DNA of 64,000 nt from JAHEDT01 sp963825615. GTDB taxonomy: Bacteria; Desulfobacterota; Desulfuromonadia; Desulfuromonadales; BM103. A model generated the notes under the pieces. That model made no database searches. It was given only the letters and a program-made list of their open reading frames with translations, and had not been told where the DNA came from. The DNA is taken from NCBI GenBank assembly GCA_963825615.1, contig CAWGTV010000002.1, positions 1 to 64,000 on the forward strand. Direction: 5' to 3'. A program made the translations under genes and the position numbers. Positions 16,285-29,000 of this stretch are shown piece by piece; within the stretch, counting starts at the first letter, position 1, and every line of letters starts with the position of its first letter.

Positions 16285-19200
16285 AGAACAACAGCGGAGA
16301 ACAGAACCGGCTGGCCGCAGCAACGACGCCGCTGGCTATCGTCGGTATCGGTTGCCTGTTTCCCCAAGCCGGGGATAAAGGGACCTTCTGGACCAACATC
16401 AAGCAAGGCCGAGATGCTATCATCGAGGTTCCCGAGAGCCACTGGCGATCCGATGATTATTTCGATCCGAACCCCAAGACGCCCGACAAGGTTTACGCCA
16501 AGTACGGCGGATTCCTGTCCCCGGTCGATTTCAACCCGATGGAGTATGGTGTCCTGCCCAATGCCCTGGAGGCCATCGATACCTCGCAGTTGCTCGGGCT
16601 GGTGGCCGTCGACCAGGCGCTCCAGGATGCTGGCTATACCACGGAGAAGGCATTCGACCGGGACCGGGTCAGCGTGATCATCGGCGTGACCGGCACACTG
16701 GAGCTGGTGGTGCCCCTAGGGGCTCGCCTGGGGCATCCCCGCTGGCGCGAAGCCCTCAAGGATGCCGGCATCGCTGATGCCATCGCGGAGGATGTCATAC
16801 AGCGGATTAGCGACTCCTACGTTCCCTGGCAGGAAAATTCCTTCCCCGGTCTACTCGGCAACGTGGTCGCCGGGCGAATCAGCAAGCATTTCAATTTCGG
16901 CGGCACCAACTGCGTAGTGGACGCCGCCTGTGGCAGTTCCCTGAGCGCCCTCAACCTGGCCGCCCTGGAGCTGGCTGCGGGCAAGGCTGACATGGTGGTG
17001 ACCGGTGGTATCGATACCTTCAACGATATCTTCATGTACACTTGTTTCAGCAAGACACCGGCATTGTCGCCCTCCGGACAGGCCAAGCCCTTCGATGCCA
17101 ATGCTGACGGCACTACCCTGGGTGAGGGGCTTGGCATTGTCGTCGTCAAGCGGCTGGCCGATGCCGAGCGCGACGGCGACAAGATCTATGCGGTCGTCAA
17201 GGGGATCGGTGCGTCGAGTGACGGCCGCAGCGGCGCCATCTATGAGCCGAGTGCCGCTGGCCAGCAGAAAGCGTTGCGACGGGCCTACGAACAGGGCGGA
17301 GTCGATCCGCAGACCATCGAACTGATCGAAGCCCACGGCACCGGCACCAAAGTCGGCGACGCCGTCGAAGTGACTGCCCTGAAGGACGTTTTCGGATCGG
17401 CCGAGACCCCCTGGTGTGCCATCGGTTCGATCAAATCGCAGATCGGCCATACCAAGGCCGCAGCCGGTTCGGCCGGCCTGATCAAGGCGGCTATGGCGCT
17501 CTATAACAAAACCCTGCCGCCGACCATCAAGGTCAAGCAGCCACAGGAGACGGTTACGGCCGCAGGCTCCCCATTCTACGTCAATACCGAGACGCGCCCC
17601 TGGGTCCCGCGCGGCGATCATCCGCGCCGGGCCGGCATCAGTGCTCTCGGTTTCGGCGGCAGCAATTTCCACTGCGTGCTTGAAGAACACCAACCGTTCA
17701 AGGCTGCCGCCGACTGGCAGGGCGATGTGCAGATTCTTGCCTTCAGCGCGACTGACGAAGCGGGGCTGGAACGTGCCCTGCAAGATTTCCCGGTGCAGGA
17801 CAGCTGGGCCAGCCTGCGCCTGGCTGCAGCTCAGAGTCGCAGCCGTTTCGATGCCCAGCTGCCCTGTCGTCTGGCGATGGTGCTCGACCAGGAGAACACC
17901 CCCCTTGCGCCTCGCGTGCAAAGTGCTTTGACCATGTTGCGCAGCAAACGCGGGGTAGACTCCTGGAGCACTCCGGACGGAAGCTTCTTTGCCAAAGGCG
18001 TCAGCGGCGAGCTGGCAATTCTGTTTCCAGGTCAGGGTTCCCAGTACACCGGCATGCTCCGCGACCTGGCAATTCAGTTCCCCCAGTTCCTCGAAGCCTT
18101 CATCTCCGCCGACCGGTCGTTTGCCGCGAATACCAGCGGTGCGCAGGGCCGGCTTGGCCGGGCTGGTGTATCCCCGGCCGGTCTTTGAAGAGGCGTCGCG
18201 GGAGGGTAATGAGGACAGACTGCGGTCAACTGAAGTCGCTCAACCTGCGCTCGGGGCCGTCAGCCTGGGAGCGCACGCAGTGCTCGCGGCTTTCGGCGTG
18301 ACGGCTGCTGCTTATGCCGGCCACAGCTATGGCGAACTGACCGCGCTCTGTGCCGGCGGTTATTTTGACGTGGAGGCGCTGCACGCGCTGTCCCGCCTGC
18401 GTGGCGAACTGATGGCCGCCGGTGCTGGCGACCGCGGCTCGATGCTGGCTGTTTCAGCGCCACTTGAGCAGGTCGAGGCCTTCCTCGAGACGTCCGGACT
18501 TAAGCTCGTACTGGCCAATCGCAACACCCCGGCGCAGGGGGTCCTCTCCGGGGCAACTGCCGAAATCGAGAAAGCAACCAGGCTCCTCGACGAGCAAGGC
18601 TTGCGCTACAAACAACTGGCGGTGGCCGCGGCCTTCCACAGTGAACTGGTAGCCGATGCCAGCGGCCCCTTCCGCGAGCGACTGCAAGGGATTCCTTTCA
18701 ATAAACCAACGGTCAGCGTCTATGCCAACACGACCGGCGCCGCTTATCCTGGAGCCGCCAAAGAGGCCCGCCAGATCCTGGCCGCTCAATTGGCGTCGCC
18801 CGGTCAATTTTGTCGAAGAAATCGAGACAATGCACGCCGCTGGCATCCGCACCTTCCTCGAGGTCGGCCCCGGCGCCCGCTTGACCGGAATGGTCAAGGC
18901 GATCCTCGGCGAGCGCGATCACCAGGCCATCGCCATCGATGCCTCCAACGGCAAGCGCTCGGGCATCCATGATCTGGCTCGGGCTCTTGCACAGTTGACG
19001 GTGCTCGGTTATCCGGTCGAACTGTCCCGCTGGGATGAGGGCTATGCCGCGTCCCGACAAGCGGGTCAAGTCAAAAAGCCCGGCATGACGATCCCCTTGA
19101 CCGGCGCCAACTATTTCAAGCCAACGAAGAAACGAGCGCCGTTACAGGCGGAGGTGACTACGACGGCTGCCGCAGTGCAACCGCCTGCCGAACGAAAACC

Positions 19201-22200
19201 TGCCCCTGCCCAGCCTGTCGTCGCCCCGATGCCTTATGCCGCGGCCGGCTCCCTGCAGCAAGCACTGCAGATCACCCGGCAGAGCATGCAGGCTTTGCAG
19301 AATCTGCAGGAACAGACCGCACGCCTGCATCAGCAGTTCCTGGCCGGCCAGGAATCGGCGACACGCTCTTTCCTCGGTCTGGTCGAGCAGCAGAATCGCC
19401 TGATGCAGGGTCAGCCATTGGCTGCCGTTGCGCGAACCGCCGGTTGTTGCCGCCACGCCGTCGCAGTCGTCAGCCGTTGCGCCCCAAACCGTGGTGCCTC
19501 CGGCCATGCAGGTTGCACCTGGTGCCGTGCCGGCGGCTCCTGCCATCGACAGCAGCCGGGTGGCCAGCGTCCTGCTGGCCGTGATCGCCGAGAAGACCGG
19601 TTATCCCGAGGAGATGCTGGAACTGGAGATGACGCTCGACACCGACCTCGGCATCGACTCGATCAAGCGGGTGGAGATCCTCTCCGCCCTCCAGGAAAAG
19701 CTCCCCGAGGCGCCGGCGGTCAAGCCGGAGGACCTCGGCACCCTGCAGACCCTCGGCCAGATCGTTGCCCACCTGGGCGCCGGGATGGCTCCGGCTGCGA
19801 CAGCCCCGACACCGGCAGCGGCTGCTGTCCCTGTTGACAGCGGCCGGGTGGCCAGCGTCCTGCTGGCCGTGATCGCCGAGAAGACCGGCTACCCGGTGGA
19901 GATGCTGGAACTGGAGATGGCGCTCGACACCGACCTCGGCATCGACTCGATCAAGCGGGTGGAGATCCTCTCCGCCCTGCAGGAAAAGCTCCCCGAGGCG
20001 CCGGCGGTCAAGCCGGAGGACCTTGGTACCCTGCAGACCCTCGGCCAGATCGTCGCCCACCTGGGCGCCGGGATGGCTCCGGCCGCGACAGCCCCGACAC
20101 CGGCAGCGGCTGCTGTCCCTGTTGACAGCGGCCGGGTGGCCAGCGTCCTGCTGGCCGTGATCGCCGAGAAGACCGGCTACCCGGTGGAGATGCTGGAACT
20201 GGAGATGGCACTCGACACCGACCTCGGCATCGACTCGATCAAGCGGGTGGAGATCCTCTCCGCCCTGCAGGAAAAGCTCCCCGAGGCGCCGGCGGTCAAG
20301 CCGGAGGACCTCGGTACCCTGCAGACCCTCGGCCAGATCGTCGCCCACCTGGCCGCGGCCGGCAGCAAGGCAGCTGTTGCGTCAACGCCGGCCACCGCGG
20401 GCCGCCTCCTTGATCGCGAGGCCGTCGCCGCGACTCTGCTCGAAGTGATTGCCGGCAAGACCGGCTACCCGGTGGAGATGCTGGAACTGGAGATGGCGCT
20501 CGATACCGACCTCGGCATCGACTCGATCAAGCGGGTGGAGATCCTCTCCGCCCTGCAGGACCAGATGCCGGCGGCTCCAGCCGTCAAGCCGGAGCATCTC
20601 GGCACCCTGCAGACGGTCGGGCAGATCGTCGATTTCCTCGTCAGCGTATCAGGTTCGGCAGGACAGGCGACAAAACCGGAGGTGCCCCTTGAACTGCCAT
20701 CAGTGGGCAGCGGAGTGGAACGCAGGGTACTGAAAGATGTGCCGCTGCAAGGAGGCGAGGAGCGTGACCCTCTCAAGTTGCCGCATGATGCTGTGATCTG
20801 GGTCAGCGATGACGGTTCGGCCCTGGCGGATGCCGTGTGCGGGCAGCTGCGGTCACGCAATCTGCTCGCCGAGAAAATTTCCCCCCAGCGGCCCGGGGAG
20901 CTCGTCGCCCCAGAGACGCTCGCCGGGCTGATCATCCTGACCCCGCAGGCCGGTGCTGACGATGATTTCATAAGGGCGGCCTTCAGACTCGTGCAGTTAG
21001 TTGGCCCGGCGCTTAATGCCGCGGCCACGCAGGTCGGCGCCGTACTGGCGACCGTGTCGCGCCTGAACGGGCGCTTTGGCATGGCGGTGAGCGGGCCGGT
21101 CAAGGACGCCCTTTCCGGTGGACTGGCTGGACTTGTGAAAACTGCCGGGCACGAATGGCCTGAAGTCACCTGCCGGGCCTTTGATCTTCCGGCAGAGTTG
21201 GGCGATGTCGACCAGACTGCAACTAGGTTGGTGAATGAATTGCTGCTCGACGGTGCACAGGAAGTCGGTTTCTCGACCGATGGGCTCTACACCCTTTCCC
21301 TGGTCGAAGAATCGCTCGCCGGTGAAACGCTCGACTCGCCGGTTGGCTATGGCGACGTGGTGGCGATCAGCGGCGGCGCCCGCGGTGTGACCGCCGAGGT
21401 TGCGGTCGCTCTGGCCGCTTCCAGCCGGTCCACACTCCTGCTGCTGGGCCGCAGCGCAGTGCCGCAGTCGGAGCCGGACTGGCTCAAGGGGCTGGAGAGT
21501 GAAGCCGAGATCAAAAAAGCGCTGATCGCCCACGCTGACACTCCGCTCAAGCCGAAAGAGGTCGGTAAGCAGTGCCAGACAATTCTTGGTAACCGTGAAA
21601 TCCGCATGACCTTACGCCGCATTAAGCAGGCTGGTGGACAGGCCGTCTATCGCTCTGTGGATTTGCGCGATGGTGAGGCGGTCGCCACGGTCATCAAGCA
21701 GATCCGCGATGAATACGGCCCGATCAAGGGGTTGATTCACGGTGCCGGCGTGCTGGCTGATCGCCTGATCAAGGACAAGACGCCGGAGCAGTTCGAGCAG
21801 GTTTACAGCACCAAGGTTGCCGGCTTGCGCAGCCTCCTGGGGGCGCTCGACGGCGAGGCCTTGAAATTCATGGTGATGTTCTCGTCCTCGACCGGTCGTT
21901 ACGGTCGGACCGGCCAAGTTGATTACGCCGTGGCCAACGAGATTCTCAACAAGATTGCCCAGGAACAGGCCGGTCTGCGACCCGAATGCCGGGTCCTTGC
22001 CGTTAACTGGGGGCCGTGGGACGGTGGCATGGTGACGCCGGCCCTGAAAAAAGTGTTTGCCGAAGAAGGGGTCGCCGTTATCGACCTCAAGGCCGGCGCT
22101 GACTACCTGTTGGAAGAAATTGCCACTCCGGCGGGCGGCCCTGTGGAGCTGGTCATCCTTGGCGGTCGCCATGAAGCTGCCAACGACAGTCTCTCTCAGT

Positions 22201-23081
22201 TTCACGAAAACATCTATGTCTCCAAGGCGTTCGATCTGGAAATCTCTATCGAACAGTACCCCTTCCTCAAATCCCACGTCATCGATGGCAAGGCCGTTTT
22301 GCCGATGGCTGTGATGATCGAATGGATGGCGCATGGCGCGATCCATAACAATCCAGGGCTGCGCTTCCACGGGTTTAACGATCTGCGTGTTCTCAAGGGG
22401 ATCATCCTCGAGCAGGGGCAGACCCACACCCTGCAGGTGATGACCGGCAAGGCCTTCAAGAGCGCTGGCGTGCATGTCGTGCCTGTGGAACTGTCCGGGA
22501 TCACGGCCGGCGGCCAGCAGTTTGTCCACTCCCGGGCGAGGATGGTGCTCGCCGCCAAATTGCCGGAAAGCAAGCCGGCCATGGAACGCATGGAACTGCC
22601 GGCCTACAGTCGTGCCGTTGAAGAAATCTACAGACCAGACCGTCTCTTCCATGGTGCCGACTTCCACGGTATCCGCGAAGTCATCGGCTGCTCCGGCGAC
22701 GGCATCGTTTCGGTCGTCCGCCCGGCGCCGCGGCCCGGCGAATGGATCAAACAGCCGTTGCGGAATGCCTGGCTGGCCGATCCTCTCGCCCTTGACAGCA
22801 GCTTCCAGCTGATGATCCTCTGGAGTTTCGAACGCTACCAGTCCGGATCCCTGCCGGTGTTTGCCGGGCGCTACCGCCAGTATCGGGAGAAATTCCCGGA
22901 GAGCGGTGCTGAGATCAGGGTGCGTGTGACCAGCCAGAGCGCCAGCAAGGCCGCCGCGGAGATTGATTTTGTCGACCCGTCCAGCGGCGCCTTGATTGCC
23001 CGCATCGAAGATTACCAATGTGTCATTGACGCCTCGCTGAACGCGAGCTTCCAGCGCAACAAACTGCAGGGAGCTGCCTGA
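16281..23081 (+). CDS. pfaA: PfaA-like synthase: KS-AT-4xACP-KR-DH (three frameshifts)
   Basis: Once three one-base shifts are removed this is one protein of about 2265 residues. Domains in order: ketosynthase (residues 10-460; active Cys in VDAACGSS near 217, His in EAHGTGTK and IGHTKAAAG); acyltransferase (about 575-880; FPGQGSQY, catalytic Ser in GHSYGE); four ACPs (about 1095-1450), each with the phosphopantetheine Ser in GIDSIKRVE; ketoreductase (about 1690-1930; SGGARGVTAEVA); and a C-terminal dehydratase-like domain (HVIDGKAVLP). The frame changes at GGG 18160-18162, CCC 18799-18801 and near 19431-19434; each is cured by deleting one base, for example to read QLASPVNFVEEIE. It elongates acyl chains on its ACPs with the downstream protein. 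As given it is broken within AT and the linker after it. Confidence 0.88.
19560..20640 (+). repeat. Four tandem ACP units, 288-bp period
   Basis: Units begin at 19560, 19848, 20136 and 20424, each 96 codons. Units 1 to 3 are nearly identical at the DNA level, including the Ala/Pro linker ATAPTPAAAA; unit 4 has diverged outside the core LDTDLGIDSIKRVEILSAL. Tandem ACPs raise the output of PUFA synthases. Confidence 0.9.
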
Positions 23082-23083
23082 GG

Positions 23084-26000
23084 ATGAAGCACGGCCAATC
23101 GGTTGCAATCGTCGGGGTCGGCGGCATCTTTCCCATGTCTCCGACCCTGGACCGTTTCTGGGAAACGATTACCGGAAACGTCGACACCTCACGACCACCG
23201 CCGCAGGGACGCTGGCTTCTCAGCCCCGAAGAAGCCTTCGATGCGTCTATCGGCACACCGGACAAAGTCTATTCGAAAAAGGGCTGCTTCATTGATGACG
23301 AAGTCGATCCGTCCTGCATTGACGGCCTCGACGTGGACCCCGCTTTCCTGCGTGGCCTTGACCCTATGTTCCGACTGCTGCTGCGCACCGGCCAACAGGC
23401 GTTCAGCGATGGTCGCATCGACCAACTCGATCGCAGCCGGGTTGGTGTCATCATCGGTAACCTGGCCCTGCCCAGCGAAAAGGCCTCGGCCATGGCCAGG
23501 GATTATCTCGGTCGAACTTTCGAAGAAAAACTGCTTGGCAAAGAGTCCCGATCGGAATTGCCGGGTGCCGATCCGCTGAATCGTTACGTGGCCGGCCTGC
23601 CCGCGGGCCTTCTCGCCAGGGCCCTCGGCCTCGGCGGCACCTGTTACACCCTCGACGCCGCCTGCGCCTCGTCTCTCTACGCGATTAAGCTGGCTGTCGA
23701 TGAGCTGCTCGCCGGACGGGCCGATGCCATGCTCACCGGTGGCCTGTCCCGTCCCGACTCGCTCTACACGCAGATGGGTTTTTCCCAGCTGCACGCGCTC
23801 TCGCCATCGGGGACCTGTTCGCCTTTCGACACCCATGGTGACGGCCTGGTGGTCGGCGAGGGGAGTGGCATGTTCCTGCTCAAGAGAACCGAGGACGCGG
23901 TGCGTGCCGGTGATCATATCTATGCCGTGATCCGCGGCATAGGCCTCTCTAACGACCTCGGAGGCAGCTTGCTGGCGCCGGCATCCGAGGGGCAGCTGCG
24001 GGCCATGCGCGCGGCCTACAAGCAAGCTGGCTGGTCGCCGTCTGACGTGGATATGATCGAATGTCATGCGACCGGCACACCGGTGGGAGATGTGGTCGAA
24101 TTCTCCAGCCTGAGAAAGCTGTGGGGTGCTGATAGCTGGCAACCGGGGCAGTGTGTGATCGGCTCCGTCAAGTCGAACATCGGGCATCTTCTGACCGCCG
24201 CAGGTTCTGCCGCCCTGATGAAGACCCTGCTCGCGATGCAAGCGCGGACCCTGCCGCCGACGGCCAACTTTACGCAGCCGGCCAAGGGCATCGACCTTGC
24301 AGCAAGCCCGTTTCGGGTCCTGCGGCAGCCCAGAGCCTGGAAGTCTCGCGATAAGGGCCAGCCCCGACGGGCGGCTATCAGCGCCTTTGGCTTTGGCGGC
24401 ATCAACGCCCACCTGCTGGTCGAAGAATGGATTCCGCATAAGCCGGTGAAAAGCACTGTGGCCTTTCACCCGTCCTTCAAGAAGAAAAACCAGCCGGTGG
24501 CGATCGTCGGCCTGGGCGCCCATTTCGGCTCCTGGGATTCCCTAGCGGCTCTGCGCAAGCGCTTCCTGGGAGGTGGCCCCGAGGTCACACCGCAGCGCCC
24601 CGCGCATTGGTGGGGTGCCGAGGAGACCTGCTGGTTTCGCGACCGTGGACACGACCAAACCGACTTCAAGGGCTTTTTTGTTGCCGAGGCGCACACCGCG
24701 CCTGGAGCCTTCCGCATTCCGCCGAGAGAAATCGAGGAGATGCTCCCCCGCCAGCTGCTGATGCTCAAGGTTGCCGACGAGGCGCTGCAGGATGCCGGAC
24801 TGAAGAAGGAGGACCTTCTGTTTACCGGCGTCTTCATCGGCACCGGACTCGATCTGAACGCCACCAACTTCAGCTTTCGCTGGGGAATCCAGAAATTTGC
24901 CCGCCAGTGGGCCCAGCAGCTTGAACTTGAGCTGACAGAGACAGAACTCGAGGAGTGGATTGCTGCACTGCGCGATTCGGCCGGCCCGGCCCTGACCGCC
25001 AACCGGGTCATGGGGGCGCTCGGCAGTATCGTGGCCAGCCGCGTGGCCAAGGAATTCAAGGTCGGTGGCCCCAGCTTTACCCTATCCAGTGAAGAGAATT
25101 CGGGGCTGAGGGCCCTCGAGGTCGGGGTGCGTGCCCTGCAGGAGGGGTCCATCAACCGGGCTATTGTCGGTGCCGCCGATATGGCGGGAGATCTTCGTTC
25201 TGTCCTTGGCCAGCATGCGCAGCGACCATTTTCCAGAAGCGGTATAACACGCCCATTCGACAAGCACGCCGATGGCAGCGTAATCGGCGAGGGCGCGGCG
25301 GCCATTGTCCTGAAGAGGCTTGATGACGCCAAGCAGGATGGCGACCGGATCTACGCTGTCATCAAAGGCCTCGGAACCGCCGTTGGCGGCCCGGTTGCCG
25401 AGAACGTTCCGGACAGAACCGCATACACCACCTCCGTTGAACGAGCTTGTCGCGAGTCCGGCACTCCCCCGGAATCGGTCAGCTACCTGGAAACCAACGG
25501 CAGCGGGCTGCCGTTGGAAGATGAATTGGAGGCCAACGCTCTCGGGGCCTTCTTCGGTGCCAGGCAAACCCGGAATCCCTGTTATATAGGTAGTGCCAAG
25601 GCGGACATTGGTCATGCCGGCGCGGCGGCCGGACTGGCTTCACTGATCAAGGCGACGCTCTGCCTGGAGCAGCAGATCCTGCCGCCGCTGCGCAACCTGC
25701 AGACGATGCGCTATGACTGGGTCCGCGGCAAGCGCAGCTTCATCATCCCCACTACGGCACAATACTGGCTGCGCAACCGGGCCGAAGGTCCGCGCCGGGC
25801 GCTGGTCTGCGGTCTCAGTATAGATGGCACCTGCTCCCATGTGCTCCTCGAAGGGGTAGACGGCAAGGCGGTCAAAGCCAAGGGGCCTTTGTCTGCTCGC
25901 CCGCTCGGTGCCCTGGAGGAAGGGCTCTTCGCCCTCGAGGCGGACACTGTCCAGGGGGTGCTCGAAAAGATCGCGGGGCTGAAGGACTTTGTCGCCCTGG

Positions 26001-29000
26001 CGCCTGATTGCGGGATCGACCAGCTGGCGGCACAGTGGTTCAGGGAAACAGCGCTTGACCGCAACATGCAGCTCTGTCTGTCCATGGTTGCAGCAAACCG
26101 CGCAGAGCTGCTCGAACAGCTCGATCATGCCCTGAACGCCCTGCGGCGCAATCCCAACAACGCCCTTTGCGGCAGCGGTACGCCCCTGTCGGCGACACTC
26201 CGCGATCGCCTCTTCTTTGCTCCCGAACCACTGGCGGCGCAGGGCAAGGTTGCCTTCATCTTCCCGGGCTCCGGCAACCATTTTGCCGGTATGGGGCGAG
26301 AGCTCTCAGCCCAATGGCCGGCTATCTACGATCATCAGGATGCACATAGCGGCTTTCTGGCCCGACAGTTCCTGCCTGAGCATTTCTGGAAAGCGGAGCT
26401 GGCCGAGACGCTGCACGACAACCATAATGCCCTGGTCATCGGCCAGGTTGCGCTCGGCACTGCCATCAGCGACCTGGTGCGCAGCTTCGGCATTGAACCC
26501 CAGGTGGTCAGCGGCTACAGCCTCGGCGAGTCGGCCGGACTCTTCTCCTTCGGAGCCTGGAAAGACCGTGACGGCATGGCGCAGCGGCTCAGCGAGTCGC
26601 AGCTGTTCACCGCAGAACTCGCCGGCGAATGCAAGGCGGCATGCAAGGTCTGGGGGTTGAAAAAGGGAGAAAAGGTTGACTGGGTGCTTGGCCTCGTGGA
26701 CGCTCCCGCGGCACAGGTGAAGCAGGCGCTGGCGGGGAAGGACAGGGCTTACCTGCTGATCATCAACACGCACCGTGAATGCGTGGTAGGCGGCGATCGC
26801 CAGCAGGTCGAGGCGCTGGCCCGAGAGGTCAAGGGGCATTTCTTTCCATTGCGCGGCGTCACCACGGTGCATTGCCCGGTCGCTGCGCCGGTGGCCAAGG
26901 CCTATCGCGATCTGCACCTCTTCCCGGTGACAGCCCCGGCCGACATCACTTTCTACAGCTGTGCCCGCGGTGCGAGCTATCAGGTCACCACGGAGAGCGC
27001 CGCCGATGTAATCCTCGGCCAGGCGCTGGAGACGATTGACTACACCAAAGTCGTCGAGCGCGCCTACGCAGACGGGGTCCGCATCTTCCTTGAAATGGGC
27101 CCGGGCAACTCCTGCAGCCGCATGATCGGCAGTATTCTCGAGAACAAGCCGCATATGGCCAGGGCTGCCTGTTATCCCGGCCAGAAGGCGACATCGCTGA
27201 TCCTGCGACTGCTGGCCAACTGCCTGGCAGAACGGGTGCCGGTGGACCTGTCGATCCTCTATCCATCGAGTCTCGACATGGTTGAGACGCCCTTCGGTCC
27301 GCGCATCCATGCCATGCTTGGTGGCAAAGCGTTTACTCCGGCTCCGCCGCCGGCAACGCAGCGGGTGAGTCAACCTGGAGCTGAGAAGCCCAAGGACAAG
27401 GAAACGAGACGCCGGACGCGGGACGCAGGACGTGGGAACCTTAAAATCAAGTCCGAAAAAAAGCTACCTTCTGGAACTGTGAATGTGCAGGTTGACCCGC
27501 TGGCGGCGCAGATTGCGGAGACGGCGGCCCTCAATGCCGAAAGCCACCAGACTTACCTGCGTTTCGCCAGCACCATGGCGCAGGCCCTTACGGAGAATAT
27601 CAACCTGCAGATGGCGTTGCTTCAGCAGATGGCTGCCAATGGCGAAATGACAGCGGCACGCGGCACGCGGGGCGCGGGACGAAATCCCCTCGGCCCTCTG
27701 GAACTGGTTGCGCAGAAGACGGTCCCAGGAGTCGTCTCTAGTCCATCTCCGCGGTTCAACCGTGAGATGTGCATGGAGTTCGCCGTTGGCTCGATCGCTA
27801 AAGTGCTCGGGCCGGAATTTGCCGAGGTCGACAGCTACTCGACCCGGGTACGGCTCCCCGATGAACCGCTGATGCTGGTTGACCGCATCATGACGGTCGA
27901 AGGGGAGGCGCGCTCCATGACAAGCGGCCGGGTGGTCACGGAACATGACGTTACTGCCGAGCGCTGGTATCTCGATGGCGGCCGGATTCCGACCTGTATT
28001 GCGGTTGAGGCCGGTCAGGCGGATCTCTTTCTGTCCGGCTATCTGGGCATCGATTTCATCAGCAAGGGCAAAGCCGTCTACCGGCTGCTAGACGCTGTGG
28101 TCACCTTCCATCGCGGCCTGCCTGTCCCTGGAGATGTTATCCGCTACGATATCAGGATCGATCATTTCTTCCGCCAGGACCAGACCTACCTGTTCCGTTT
28201 CAACTTCGAAGGGACCGTCAACGGCGAACCCCTGCTATCGATGAAGAACGGCTGCGCCGGGTTTTTCACCGCGCAGGAGCTGGCGGCCGGCCAGGGGATC
28301 GTCCACACTAAACTCGATCTGCTGCCACAGCCCGGTATCAAGCCTGATAACTGGCGGGAACTGGCGCCGCTGGCGGTGGAGTCCTATGATGAAACCCAGG
28401 TCGACGCCATCTATGCTGGTGACCTCGGCACGGCCTTCGGGCCGTTCTTCGCCGATCTCGGCCTCGAGCGTCCTTATACCCTGCCAGGGGGCTACTTGAA
28501 GCTGGTGGACCGGGTGGTCGAGCTCGACCCGCATGGCGGTCGCTACGGCCTCGGCCAGATCCGCGCCGAGATGGACATCCATCCGGATGACTGGTTTTTG
28601 ACCTGTCACTTCTGCGACGACAACGTTATGCCCGGCACCTTGATGTACGAGTGCTGCATGCACACCCTGCGCATCTACCTGCTGCGCATGGGCTGGATTG
28701 GTGAAGAGGGCGCCACCTGGTGCGAGCCGGTGCCCGGTGTCGACAGCGGCTTGAAATGCCGCGGCCAGGTGATTGATACGACCAGAACCGTGACCTACCA
28801 GGTGAGCATCAAGGAGCTGGGCTACGCCCCGGAGCCCTTTGCCATCGTCGACGCGCTGATGTTCGCCGACGGCAAGCCGATCGTCGAGATCCCCAATATG
28901 TCGATCCGTCTGGCCGGACTGAACCGTGATAAGGTGGAGGGACTGTGGACAGGGACTGTTCCCGGTTCTCAGGGGACTGTCCCGTTTGTCCCGCCGTTAA

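Noticed and set aside
19560..20640. CRISPR-like or satellite repeat
   Set aside because: The 288-bp period is in frame and each unit encodes a complete ACP with the DSIK motif.
21612..24523. Long minus-strand frames opposite the pfa genes
   Set aside because: Two frames of 498 and 444 codons lie antisense to clear KR/DH and KS coding sequence. They have low-complexity composition without family motifs, as expected from high-GC shadow frames.
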